This document shows positions 35,798-45,747 of a stretch of DNA of 64,000 nucleotides, one piece after another (position 1 is the stretch's first letter; each line of letters starts with the position of its first letter). This DNA comes from Clostridium sp. (GTDB lineage: Bacteria > Bacillota_I > Bacilli_A > Acholeplasmatales > Anaeroplasmataceae), in the NCBI GenBank assembly GCA_022010015.1, contig CP091735.1, positions 868,001 through 932,000 on the forward strand, read 5' to 3'. Below the pieces are notes generated by a model, which saw only the letters and a list, made by a program, of their open reading frames with translations, did no database searches and was not told where the DNA came from. A program made the translations under genes and the position numbers.

Positions 35798-38563
35798 ATG
35801 ACTAAAAAAAGAACATTATTAAGCTTAGTTATTTTTTTATAATAATGCTTTTTAGCACTTTCTGGTTGCGGCTTTGGTGGTATTAATGAATCAAAACAGG
35901 AAAGTAAAAAAATACTAATGAATATACGGCATCCGATATTAAATATGTTAGTGATGCGGATTCAGAGATCGCTGTAGTTGCAGGAAGAAGCTATACTAAA
36001 ACAAACAATGGTATGGCTGCCGTTGCCTTAGCTTATATTAATGGCTATACAGGACCAATATTAGTAGGCCAAACTGCTAATTCTATATCATATATTTTTC
36101 ATTATGGTGGTAAAAATGTTGTTAGTCAATATGGTAGTGTTACAATAGATGGAGAAGAATGGTACTATTCTAAAAATATTGGTTTTATGAGTGGAAACTA
36201 TTTAAGCTTTAGCTCAAAGGGACCAATTTATTGTAGTAGGAAAAACAACTGCAGAGGATGTAGCTAAAGAAATAATTCCTATGCTGGATAAAACAAAATT
36301 TTTCTGCTAATAAGATAATGACTGTTGATGATTTAAAGGCATTAAATGATTCAAGTGATAGCTATGTACTTGGAGCGGATATAGATTTATCAACAGAAAA
36401 TAATTGGCAACCAATAGAAGGCTTTAAGGGTATTTTTAAATGGTGATGAATATAAAATAACTAATTTAACTATTAACGCTACTAATGAAGAAAATGTTGG
36501 ATTATTTGGATATTTGCAGGGAAAAATTGAAAATTTGACTCTTGAAAATATAGTGATTAATTATAGAGGAAACAAAGGAAATGTAGGTATTGTCGCTGGT
36601 TTATGTAGTGGCGTTATTAAAAACGTAAGTGTTTCTGGTGAAATAAAGGCCCAGAATGCTGGAACAACTGAGGAAACAGGTGTAGGTGGTATAGTTGGAT
36701 GTCTTGGAAGAGATGGTCGCTTATATAATAATGTAAATCTTGCTAATGTAAATGGTATGAATGATGTAGGTGGTATAGCAGGATATGTAATTATAAATAG
36801 TGATAATGCTATAGAAAATAACCTTAATCAAGGTGAAGTTATAGGTGTTGAAAACGTTGGAGGTGTAGGTGGTTACATTACTTGTTATTCATATTTAGAT
36901 ACTTCACACTACACATATGAGATATCTAAAAATAATAATGAAGGATCAGTTAATGGTCAAATGGATGTAGGCGGTGTGTTTGGTTTTGTGTATGCAAAAT
37001 CCAATAATTATTATGGATCTTCTTATTCAAATTATTTCAACATTAGTTTATTAAAAAAATAGTGCAACTGTTGTTGGTGATGGCGATGACATTGGTGGAC
37101 TTATTGGACTTGCAAAAGGTGAAATATCTTTGTCATTAAGTGAAAATAATGGTGATGTAACTGGAGAATGTTATGTTGGCGGATTTGCTGGAAAGGCAAT
37201 TGATATGAATATTGATGCAGGCTATTTTAAAAATGTGTGTACAATAACAGGAAGATCTGCCATTGGTGCATTTGGTGGCTATGTTGGTGTTGTAAGTCAT
37301 GCGATTAATGAAGGTAATGTCATTTCACTTGGTCCATATGTTGATAATAATGGAACAAGCTATGCTAATACTGGTGGAATTGCTGGTATTGCTTATGGGG
37401 CAATAGATTGTAAAAATTATAGTGATATAACTGTTAGCCATTCTGGTCAAAATGTTGGTGGAATACTTGGTGAATGTATTATTGCTAATCAAGGCAATTA
37501 TACAAAAAAATACTAATTATGGAAATATCAAAGGAAATGAAAATGTAGGAGGCATTACTGGTTATCTTACATGTAAAAATAAAGGAAGTACATCAACAGA
37601 TACTTATGAACTTGAAGATAATAGAAATGAAGGTAATGTAACAGGTTTATTAAATGTAGGCGGTATTGCTGGTTATACATATGCTACTACTAATAATTAT
37701 TATGGTTCTACATATAGGAATTATTTTATTTATACCTTATGTGAAAATATAGGAGAAATTTTTTTGCAGAAGAAAATTATGTAGGTGGTATTTGTGGACA
37801 ATCCATTAATGTATCTATATCTTCTTTATGTGAAAATACAGGTAGTATTACAGGTAAAAACTATGTTGGCGGTTTGTATGGTTCAGCCAAAAATACCAAA
37901 ATTCAAGCAAGTGGTTTTGAAAATTCGGCAATAATTAAAGGAAATGCTTATGTTGGTGGAATTGCTGGATATGCTGGCATTATTGAAAATGCAACGACAT
38001 CTGAGTATGGACAAATAATTTCAGTTGAACCAATGGTAAGTGATGGGAAGTCATTTGCCTATGTTGGTGGAATTGCTGGATATTGTCGAGGTGCTATTTA
38101 TTGTAAGAATTACGCTGAGATAAATGTAATTCATGCTGGTATTTATGTCGGCGGAATTGCTGGATATATTGATATGGGTGGTATTGACCAAGTTAAAAAT
38201 AATTCAAATTATGGAAATATTACGGGAACAGGATACACTGGCGGAATTGCTGCTTATGTTTCAGGTGGAAATTTTTGGTGGTACAACTTCAAGATTATAT
38301 TCTATGACAAATAATAATAATTATGGAAAAAAATAGTTGGAACAAATTATGCTGGAGGCATTGTTGGATATGTTAATGCTATGGCAGATACATATTACGG
38401 TTCAACATATTATCATTATGTTCAAATAACAAATTCAAACAATCATGGTGAAGTTATTGGTAATATTGCTGGTGGTATTGTTGGTGGATATACACGTTTA
38501 AAAACTGATACTAGTATAATGGATACTAATACTACAGATTATGGAGATAAGTTAGGAAGTTAA
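35798..38563 (+). CDS. Giant lipoprotein with GLUG repeats
   Basis: ATG 35798 after GGAGAG. Signal MTKKRTLLSLVIF... with lipobox LALSGC. About 920 residues. After a 180-residue N-terminal part (ADIDLSTENNWQPIEGFKGIFNG, a typical lead-in), there are at least 14 GLUG-type repeats with cores such as VGGIVGCLG, VGGIAGYVI, VGGVGGYIT, VGGITGYLT, VGGIAGYTYA and AGGIVGYVN. They alternate with short ENxGxVxG links (beta-helix). Three copies of a longer unit containing NNYYGSxYxNYF are nearly identical (about 37000, 37690, 38390), pointing to internal duplication. Probably an adhesin. Breaks at T/A runs, e.g. 35835, 36235, 36300, 36440, 37055, 37505, 37760, 38270, 38330. Confidence 0.85.
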
Positions 38564-38570
38564 TAAGGCA

Positions 38571-38605
38571 ATGACCATTAGAATTAAAGCTAATGGTCAT
38601 TTTTA
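38571..38605 (+). terminator. Strong terminator after the GLUG lipoprotein
   Basis: Perfect 11-base stem ATGACCATTAG/CTAATGGTCAT with an 8-base loop, then five T. Confidence 0.85.
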
Positions 38606-38773
38606 ATCTGAATTTTCGGCAAAAACAACATTGCAATGTATAATTGGTTGAAAAACAAATGAAATAAGTATACAATATATGTGATGATTAGTTTGAAAAA
38701 TAAAGATATAGTATGTTTGTTTTCATTATTATGTGTGCCGTTTGAGGTACGAGAAAGGAATGGCTGGTTATTA

Positions 38774-38856
38774 TGTATATAAAAAGAAACATTGAAGAAA
38801 AAATGAAGAAAGCATCCCAACAATTTTTCAATTGCAATATATGGAGTTATTGCGTA
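38774..38856 (+). pseudogene. N-terminal scrap of a DUF4143-type ATPase
   Basis: ATG 38774 reads MYIKRNIEEKMKKASQQFSIAI after one T correction, the standard start of AAA_14/DUF4143 ATPases (just before their Walker A). It stops within 30 codons. A relic; C-terminal scraps of the same family lie at 46322 and 49014. Confidence 0.45.
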
Positions 38857-38967
38857 AAATGTAACCCAAAAAGGTTATATTATTATATAATATAAAAAAA
38901 TCAGGTTTGATCCAGATTTTTCTTATGAAAATTTGAATTAAGCCTTTTTATTTTTTTGAAAAAAATT

Positions 38968-39012
38968 GGTTTAGGGTGAACAATAGTGGCACCACCCTTA
39001 GCGTATAATAGT
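38968..39012 (+). repeat. Repeat copy A: TTAGGGTGAA...GTATAAT
   Basis: Contains TTAGGGTG and CACCCTTA arms followed by GTATAAT. A similar block is at 42857-42900 (copy B). The arms can pair and the GTATAAT could be a -10. The two copies bracket the recombinase-viperin region. Confidence 0.45.
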
Positions 39013-39024
39013 ACGTGAGGTGAT

Positions 39025-40001
39025 GTGATTGAAGACAAATTGGTTATTAATGAATATGAAGCTCAAATAGTTAAATATATTTTTGATGAATATTTAAAAG
39101 ATAAAATGCCAAAAAGAAATTATTGATACATTAAATAAAGCCAATATTCTAAGTTCAGGACAAGCCTTATATGACAAATGTGGTTATGTTGCTAAAGAAA
39201 ATTACAATTTAAAAATGGAAACATCGTAATGTATTTGATATAGTTCATAATTTATCCTATAGTGGCACTTATATTAATTGTAAAAAAAGAAATCTTGTGT
39301 TGTACCTAGTAACGCTATTAACATTGATGCGATTGTATCAAAAGAAATCCAAGATAAAGCTATAGCCTTAGCTAAATCACGAATAGTTAAATGTGATGAA
39401 CATTTGTCTCATTTTATCTATAGTACTATAGAAAAAAAAGTATTTTTAAATGCAAACGACCTTATTCATATTTTCATACAGCTAAAGGGAAAAATAGTAA
39501 ATATAAAAGGATATATTAATTCAAAAGGAATGTCATTTAAGCAAGATGAAATTAAGGATATTATTCTTAAAGAAACTAAAAAGAGTTATTAAGGAACTAA
39601 GAAATAATCGTGATTATATAAGCGAGCTTTTTAAATGGAGCTTCAAAGGATAACAAAGCTAAACTATCAAAAAAATTAATAAAGATATCCTATAAGCAAC
39701 AAATAAAAAAAGAAGAAATTAACTGAAAATTATATAGCAGGTATTATTGATAAAGAATCATATAATACAAATAAAGATGAGCTTAGTAATAAATTAATGG
39801 CTTTAGAAAATGAAAAACAAATCATAGAACAAAAAAATAAATAATTCTAAAAAAATGATAAGAGTTATAATAATTTTTGTTGATGAGATTCTCTCATATA
39901 AGAATGTTGATTTATCTCTAGCTAGAGTGCTATTCAAAAGAATTGATGTTTCCTTGGATGAAAAGCAAAATAAAGTATTAACCTTCCTATATAATATTTA
40001 A
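39025..40001 (+). pseudogene. Large serine recombinase, C-terminal part (catalytic domain missing)
   Basis: From GTG 39025: VIEDKLVINEYEAQIVKYIFDEYLKDK, the start of the Recombinase domain. Then ANILSSGQALYDKCGY and VFDIVHNLSYSGTYI, a basic middle and the coiled-coil tail ENYIAGIIDKESYNTNKDEL. It ends ARVLFKRIDVSLDEKQNKV. The N-terminal resolvase domain with the catalytic Ser is absent upstream. Breaks at about 39110, 39220, 39290, 39585, 39640-39720 and 39835. Inactive as a recombinase whether or not the breaks are errors. Confidence 0.75.
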
Positions 40002-40160
40002 TTGATTAATAATAAATTTGAAGAACAATAGTATTAAAGCCTATTGTAACTTGTAAAATTAAAATCTAGTTGCTATAATAGAATTACAAATAGATATTAT
40101 TGTGAAATTATTGCTCCATTAATTAAGCTAGTCAGTTTGATAAATGGAGGTAAAACTGAC

Positions 40161-40388
40161 ATGAATAATATTTGTTTCTCATCTGAAGATTTTCTTGAAG
40201 ATGTAAAATACCAAATTAAGCAAAAGTATAAAAATCAAGATAATTACGCTAAAGAGCTTAATTATTCTAGAAAGGTTTTAAACCGTATTCTTAATAGTGG
40301 AGATGAAATCTCTATATATTGGATTAATATCTTTTGTAGTAATTTGGACATGAAGATGGAGGACTATATGTATCCTAGGGCCATGTAG
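40161..40388 (+). CDS. Small XRE-like helix-turn-helix protein
   Basis: 75 residues from ATG 40161 (GGAGG at 40145-40149; an earlier TTG at 40137 is less likely). MNNICFSSEDFLEDVKYQIK, then NYAKELNYSRKVLNRILNSG (helix-turn-helix-like) and SNLDMKMEDYMYP. Resembles short Cro/XRE-type regulators. It is the nearest upstream gene to the viperin, about 90 bases, so it may regulate it; this is inference. Confidence 0.6.
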   Translation: MNNICFSSEDFLEDVKYQIKQKYKNQDNYAKELNYSRKVLNRILNSGDEISIYWINIFCSNLDMKMEDYMYPRAM

Positions 40389-40395
40389 TCCTTTT
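40361..40395 (+). terminator. Terminator overlapping the end of the small regulator
   Basis: GGACTA...ATG pairs with CAT..TAGTCC around the stop codon, followed by five T. Confidence 0.5.
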
Positions 40396-40478
40396 TCCTT
40401 TTTGTAACCAATTTTGGGACAAAATAAAAAAATAAGTTATAAATAATGATAATATTAATGTGCAAAGGGGTGATGCAC

Positions 40479-41321
40479 ATGAATATTAAAACCAAATGTA
40501 GTGAATTTTTCATTTTGTTGATTATTGTAATTATCATTGCTGTTATTGCTTTGTAAAAAAAGCAAATAGAATGGCATCCTTTCTGAATATTGTAAATATA
40601 GTCGATAATATAGCTGAATATTTTTAAAAAAATATAAAAGTTCGTGGGCGTATAAATTTGGTTGGTGGAGAAATATTTATGTGCTCATACCTTCAGCAAA
40701 TCATTGATTACATATATTCAAAAGATATTGATGTTTCAATAGTTACGAACGGATATTTATTAACTAAAGAATTTATTGAAAGAAATAAAATGAAAAATAT
40801 ATTGTATTGGAATTAGCGTAGATTCACTTAATCCTGAAACAAATAAACTTATTGGTAGATGCTTTAATAAGCAAACTCTAGATAAAAAAATAAGTTAATA
40901 AATTTGTGTGAAATAATTAAATCAAATAATATTAAATTAAAAAAATAAATCATTGCTTATCTAAATTTAATTGTGATGAAGATATATCTATATTTATTGA
41001 AATTATTAAACCTGATAGATTCAAAATATTTCAAATGACTATTATTGATTCTATAAATGGAAAGTGCAAAAAAATATACAGTTAAGCAATAAAGAATTTG
41101 AGTCATGTTGTAATAAATATAAATATATGAATCCTATTATTGAACATGAAGAAGAAATGAAATCTAGTTATTTAATGATTGATTCAGATGGAAATTTCTT
41201 TGTTGATAAATCAGTTGCACCAATAGGTAATGCTATTACAGATAATTTTTCGCAAATGATGGCGCATGCTGATATTGATTGTGTATCATATAACAAAAGG
41301 TATATTCATTTGCAACACTAA
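40479..41321 (+). CDS. Prokaryotic viperin (antiviral radical SAM enzyme)
   Basis: ATG 40479 (AAGGGGTGATG upstream). About 281 residues rejoined. Radical SAM Cx3Cx2C is in DYCNYHCCYCFVKK (near residues 12-25; one T removed at about 40515). Viperin-specific blocks follow in order: LVGGEIFMC, VSIVTNGYLLTKEFIE, GISVDSLNPETNKLIGR, IKLKINHCLSKFNCDEDI, PDRFKIFQMTIIDSING, EEEMKSSYLMIDSDGNFF. These correspond to the human viperin segments around LIGRGQ, FKINSVINRFNVEEDM, WKVFQC and MKDSYLILDE. Viperins turn CTP/GTP/UTP into 3'-deoxy-3',4'-didehydro nucleotides that block viral polymerases. Breaks near 40515, 40625, 40810, 40895, 40945 and 41070. Confidence 0.85.
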
Positions 41322-41643
41322 GGTGCTTGTGATAGAATATAGATGGTGCAAGTGATAGGCTTCATACGTCTTTGAGGTCTTATGCCTATAAATCTAACAT
41401 AAAGAAAATACTATTTTTAAAAAGTATAACTCGATCAGCTTGAGAAAATAAATGTATGTTTTTTTAAAGGACTATGTCACTAGAAGTATCAAGTAGCTTA
41501 AGTGAGTGTGTATGATTATAGAAATAGTTGATGATTTTGAGGATTAGAGTGGTTTTTTTAACAAGCACTGAAACGTAGTAATAACTATGTTGAAGGGTGT
41601 TGATAATCAATGCCCTTTTAATCTTTTTAAGGAGGATTAAGAA
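41322..41643 (+). other. Gene-free stretch with hairpins, possible RNA
   Basis: No coding frame. Contains ATAGGC/GCCTAT (41355-41360 with 41384-41389), an imperfect repeat GTGCTTGTGATAG / GTGCAAGTGATAGG, and a long hairpin AAGGGTGTTGAT/ATCAATGCCCTT followed by T (about 41591-41622), which is terminator-like. This could be a small RNA or a leader of the next gene. No known family recognised. Confidence 0.35.
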
Positions 41644-42746
41644 ATGAAAAAAAGAACGTAATGCAAGAAAAACAACTTCTTGATTTATATTTATATATGG
41701 ATATGAAAAAAATAGCTATGATTATGAAAAATGCAACAGAAGCTATGAAAAAAAGATATGAAGAAATAAAAAAACCAAAATATGATTCAATATATAGTAA
41801 TAGACAATTTAGCCCTTGGGAATGGAATGAGTATTATGACTTGTTTTATGTTGATGGAGGCCGAAAGAGTGGTTGTGTAGCAATTGATCCTAAAAAGAAT
41901 GAATGTTAAATTAGGTCACCCATTTACAAAGCATCAAATGGAAGTTATGAATAATAGGAAAACAACATATTTTCATCCTTTAAAGAAGAAGTATTTAGAT
42001 TATTATGTTAATAATTTTTGTTAGTGTAACAAAAAGAATTAAAAAGTGAATTTAAAAAAATGTCTACATTCCTATAATTAAACAGACACTTGAAAATATT
42101 AATAATAAGAAAAAAAGAAATATGGACTTGGTGATGTGGACCTATTTATGTCGGGGAATATATGAATATGATGAAGCATGTATGTCAGCTAATATGGCGA
42201 CAATTAGACAAAATAATGCTATAAATAATGAAATAAATGAGATGTATATAACATTACTTACTAATTTTTTTCATAATATGGCCTCTAGAATTGAAGCAGT
42301 ATCTGTGCTTATATACTCAAAAATTAATCCTAAAATGAAAAGATGGTCTAGAGATAAGCTTTATGATAATATAAATAATAAAGATCAATCTTCAAGAGAT
42401 TTGCCTTCTTTTTAAATATCATGATAAGTTATATCTAATTTGGAATTTTTATTAAGCATAATAATTCTGATACATATGAAAGCCTAAAAAAAGGATTATC
42501 CTGATGTTTTAATTGATGAAAGATACGAAGCAGGAGATCCTGCAAAATGCTATGTTAAATTAAATGAAAAATTAATAAATGAGTTACTTAATGGAGTTGA
42601 AAAATATTTTATTGAATGGTGTGAGCTTAATCGTGATGAAAATTATAATGATGCTCAGTGGAACTATGAAGAATATTTTTGAGAACTTAGTTTATGATGA
42701 AATTGCACTTTTAAGAAATCCGTTAGGACTAGAGTTTTTAAATTGA
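41644..42746 (+). CDS. Unknown protein downstream of viperin (frames broken)
   Basis: ATG 41644 after AAGGAGG. Rejoined it gives about 360 residues: MKKRNVMQEKQLLDLYLYMD, QFSPWEWNEYYDLFYVDGG, DLVMWTYLCRGIYEYDEAC and NFFHNMASRIEAVSVLIY. It continues YHDKLYLIWNFIKHNN, RYEAGDPAKCYVKLNEK and WNYEEYF, ending RNPLGLEFLN. All-alpha, with an aromatic WNFIKHN motif of the sort seen in HEPN-like or abortive-infection proteins. I cannot assign a family. Breaks near 41655, 41905, 42010-42060, 42415, 42490 and 42675. Downstream of viperin with a terminator after it. Confidence 0.45.
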
Positions 42747-42803
42747 TTCTTAATTGAATTACTTTTTCTTATAAAAAAATTGAATAATTTCCTTTTATAA
42801 ATG

Positions 42804-42834
42804 TAATGGACCTAAAAAAATCCATTATTTTTTT
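42804..42834 (+). terminator. Terminator
   Basis: TAATGGA (42804-42810) pairs with TCCATTA (42821-42827), then seven T. Confidence 0.8.
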
Positions 42835-43095
42835 GCATTTTTTATAAAAATTTATGCTTAGGGTGAAAAAAAATAGCTTCACACCCCCTAGAGTATAATG
42901 GAATTGTAAAAATAAATTGGAGATTTAAAAAAATTATAAAGAATGGCCATCCTCCAATAAAAAAATTAAAAAAATAAGCACAAATAATTATTAATGATGA
43001 CAAATAGAAAAAAATAGTTGTTTAGTTTATGTTTAAGAGTTTCAAATTGCAAGTTAATAATTATGGAAGCTTCAAATTTAGGAGGATTTTAAATA
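42835..43095. other. Intergenic with many poly-A tracts
   Basis: Apart from repeat copy B no feature is visible. The AGGAGG before 43096 is the site for the next frame. Confidence 0.4.
42857..42900 (+). repeat. Repeat copy B: TTAGGGTGAA...GTATAAT
   Basis: Same order of blocks as copy A at 38968-39012 (CTTAGGGTGAA, AATAG, CACCCCCTAG, GTATAAT), about three-quarters identical. Either paired ends of an island or a shared promoter/operator type. Confidence 0.45.
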
Positions 43096-43341
43096 ATGAT
43101 TAAAACAATAATGAATGTCTGCGTAAAATTCGCAAATGACAAGGATTCCAATCGTGCTAATGTAGAACTATTAGTTCCTAAAATGGCAATTAATTCAGAA
43201 ATGGGCTGTACAAAGGCTACACGCCTTCAGCTACTTGCTGATAGAGCTCAATTTGCTCTAACTCGTGAGTACTTTGAGCTAATTGCTAATGAAAGAGGAG
43301 AAAGCACTTTCATCAACATGAATATAACTATAAAGATATAG
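43096..43341 (+). CDS. Short unknown protein fused in position to a helicase tail
   Basis: 81-residue open frame with a good GGAGG site: MIKTIMNVCVKFANDKDSNR, VPKMAINSEMGCTKATRLQL and DRAQFALTREYFELIANERG. No family recognised. Its codon use (GCT, CGT, CTT) differs from the helicase fragment that follows, so the join near 43335 looks like a recombination boundary. It may be a truncated gene. Confidence 0.4.
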   Translation: MIKTIMNVCVKFANDKDSNRANVELLVPKMAINSEMGCTKATRLQLLADRAQFALTREYFELIANERGESTFINMNITIKI

Positions 43342-44180
43342 CCGTACTATTTAGAAACCATAATATTGTAGAACACCTAGAACCTTATCTTCTATATGCT
43401 GGAATACCTCATAATAAAACATTAGGAATGAACTTCCTAGAATCAGAAGAAATCAAAAACATCATCAATTATTATAGACTACTAGATAATGAATATGACG
43501 ATATAGCCCTAACAAACCTCTTCAAATCCCCACTTTTTGGCTTTTACAAATGCCTTTTACCTAAAAGTAAAAGAAGACTCAAAAAAATTAAATATCCCAC
43601 TCTTTGACGCATTCAAATTTAAGGATGAACAAGATTCAAAGGTAAAATACTTCCTAGATATTTACTATAACCTCAAAGAAGAATTCAACTATCAACAAGT
43701 AATACCATTCTATGAAAAGCTAGTAAATGATATAGGAATATATGATTATTATCTACTTAAAGAAAAATGCTGAAGATTATATCTATAAAATAGATAACTT
43801 CAAAGAATTCTTACAAGATCTAGATAACACCAATCCTAAATCAAGTATCATCTATACAATCAATAATATAATGCTTGATAATATCAAAGAAGAAAATAAC
43901 CAAGATAAAGTCAATTTCTTAACAATCCATCAATCTAAAGGATTAGAATTCTCAATTGTAATAATCCCAGGAATGGAAGAAGGAATACTACCCTCATCAA
44001 GAGCTAAAACACCCCCTTGAAATTGAAGAAGAAAGACGAATTTGTTACGTAGCTCTAACCAGAGCCAAAGATAACTGTATCTTCTTAACCAATAAAAAAA
44101 GATTCCTCTATGGAAAAGAAAGAAAACAAAAGGAATCCAGATTTTTAAATGAACTAATAAAAGGAGCAATAAATGAATGA
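43340..44180 (+). pseudogene. UvrD/PcrA-family helicase, C-terminal fragment
   Basis: Rejoined: YKDIAVLFRNHNIVEHLEPYL, GIPHNKTLGMNFLESEEIKN and NFLTIHQSKGLEFSIVIIPG (motif V), then EEGILPSSRAKTPLEIEEER and RICYVALTRAKDNCIFL (motif VI). Only domain 2 is present; the Walker A half is missing. Many C-ending codons (ATC, AAC, CTA) set it apart from its neighbours, suggesting transfer. Breaks near 43545, 43765 and 44015. Confidence 0.75.
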
Positions 44181-44543
44181 AGTAAAAACACCTAAACAAA
44201 CAAATACATACTATATTGCAGTTTCAATTATTTATACCTTCAAAAAGACCAAATTAGATGCTCAATATAAAGCAAAAGATCTAAAAAAATAATGAAAGCC
44301 TATAAATCAAAAAGAAAAAAAACAAAAACTAAACCTATATAAAGAATTTGTTCAAACAAATACTATAACCTCATCAAATTATAAAAAGCTATCTCCAAAT
44401 AAATACTACATAGAATATGCAATCTTCAAACTAGATGTAAATAACATTAGAATCTATGAAGAAGTATTCTATTCAAAAATAATAGTACTACATCTAAAAT
44501 GCTTTATGTAACAACTTACTCACATTGTAGAAATACATTGTAA
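44173..44543 (+). CDS. Unknown protein overlapping the helicase end
   Basis: ATG 44173 overlaps the helicase stop. MNEVKTPKQTNTYYIAVSII is followed after corrections (44290, 44320, 44480) by LNLYKEFVQTNTITSSNYKK and YYIEYAIFKLDVNNI. About 120 residues. The codon use matches the helicase fragment, so it was probably its operon partner in the donor. No family recognised. Confidence 0.35.
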
Positions 44544-44559
44544 GTAAGGTAATTTTTTT
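44517..44559 (+). terminator. Terminator
   Basis: Imperfect 14-base stem TTACTCACATTGTA/TACATTGTAAGTAA (two mismatches) with a GAAA loop, then GGTAA and seven T. Confidence 0.6.
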
Positions 44560-44823
44560 CTGTTTCCCCAAAAATTAAATAAGCATTTAAAATTGAGACA
44601 AAAAAATTTAAGTTTTGATTTAAAAAAAATAAATTTTATCTTTGCAATTTTTTTGACATGAAATGAAAAAAATTGGGAAACACAAAAGTAAGTTAATTTT
44701 ATGTTGCTAAAAAAATGTAAAAAAATGCTAAAATTAACTAAAGTTTATTTTTTTGCGTTGGGAAGAGAGGGTTGTGTTTTAATAATGCTAACTTGATAAA
44801 ATTGTTTGTGAGGGATTAAAGTG

Positions 44824-45730
44824 ATGAAAAAGACAAGTTTGGTTATCATAATTTTTTTAATAGCATTATTATACTATGCTTATTTGGTTATATTTTTATT
44901 TGATAAATATAGTGAGAAAGATCCTATAGATATTTTCAATATGAATGTTAATAGTATTGTAGAAGTAAAAGCAGTTACTGATAGCGTTGGAGAGTCATAC
45001 GGGACGGGAGTCATTTATGATTCAAGTGGATTGTTAATAACAAATTCGCATGTTATTAGTTATACATCATTGGGTGAAACGAAAACATTTGATGAATATG
45101 AAATAAGGTTAGCAACAAAAGAAGATTATCAAAGTGCTACACTTATAAAATACGATGTTGAAATCGATTTAGCAATACTTAAGATTAATGATGAAAGTGT
45201 AAAATATGATAGTGTTGAGTTCTCAAATAAAAAAATTATTCATACGGGGATAAAGTGTTCGCAATTGGAAATACGTCTAATTATGGTATAGGCATTAGCG
45301 AAGGAATTATTAGTGTTCCTGAAGTAAATATAAAATATGAGAATATATCAAGATTAGTTATTCAGTCAAATATTGATATTTCATCGGGAAATAGTGGCGG
45401 TGCTTTACTAAATGATAAAGGACAACTTATAGGTATCACAACATTTAGAACAAAAAGATAATCAAGGCAATGTAAACTATGGATTTGCTTATTCAATTTC
45501 TACTGGTAGAACTACGCCTAATAATTTAAGTGAAAAAAATTAGCTATGGATGAAATAAAAAAAGCAATCCTCATTTAGGTTCTGAAATAAATCTAAAATT
45601 AAATGATCCTGGACTAAGTGATGATTGTGTTAAAATGGTTAAATATTATAAAACGTCTGAAGGCTCATTTGAAATACATTATGTCTGGGACAAGTTAAAT
45701 AATGTATTCTTTGATTTTAAATTTAAATAA
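44824..45730 (+). CDS. Membrane-anchored HtrA/DegP-like serine protease
   Basis: ATG 44824: MKKTSLVIIIFLIALLYYAY, one N-terminal helix, catalytic domain outside. Triad: TNSHVI (His), EIDLAIL (Asp), SSGNSGGALLND (Ser). VFAIGNTSNYGIGISEGIIS precedes the Ser. No PDZ domain follows; instead a short tail of about 60 residues (NPHLGSEINLKLNDPGLS...). About 300 residues. Envelope protein quality control or a substrate-specific peptidase. Breaks near 45235, 45455 and 45535-45565. The next gene is 17 bases on. Confidence 0.85.
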
Positions 45731-45747
45731 TATACGAGGAGTTAACA

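Noticed and set aside
36514..38560. CRISPR-like array in the repeated DNA
   Set aside because: Repeats are in-frame GLUG protein repeats of variable length, not short uniform repeats with spacers.
38774..38856. A new small peptide gene
   Set aside because: Sequence matches the N terminus of DUF4143-type ATPases, so it is a truncated relic.
41322..41643. Retron RNA (msr/msd)
   Set aside because: No reverse transcriptase gene adjoins it; the only reverse-transcriptase fragment is a group II maturase 6 kb away.
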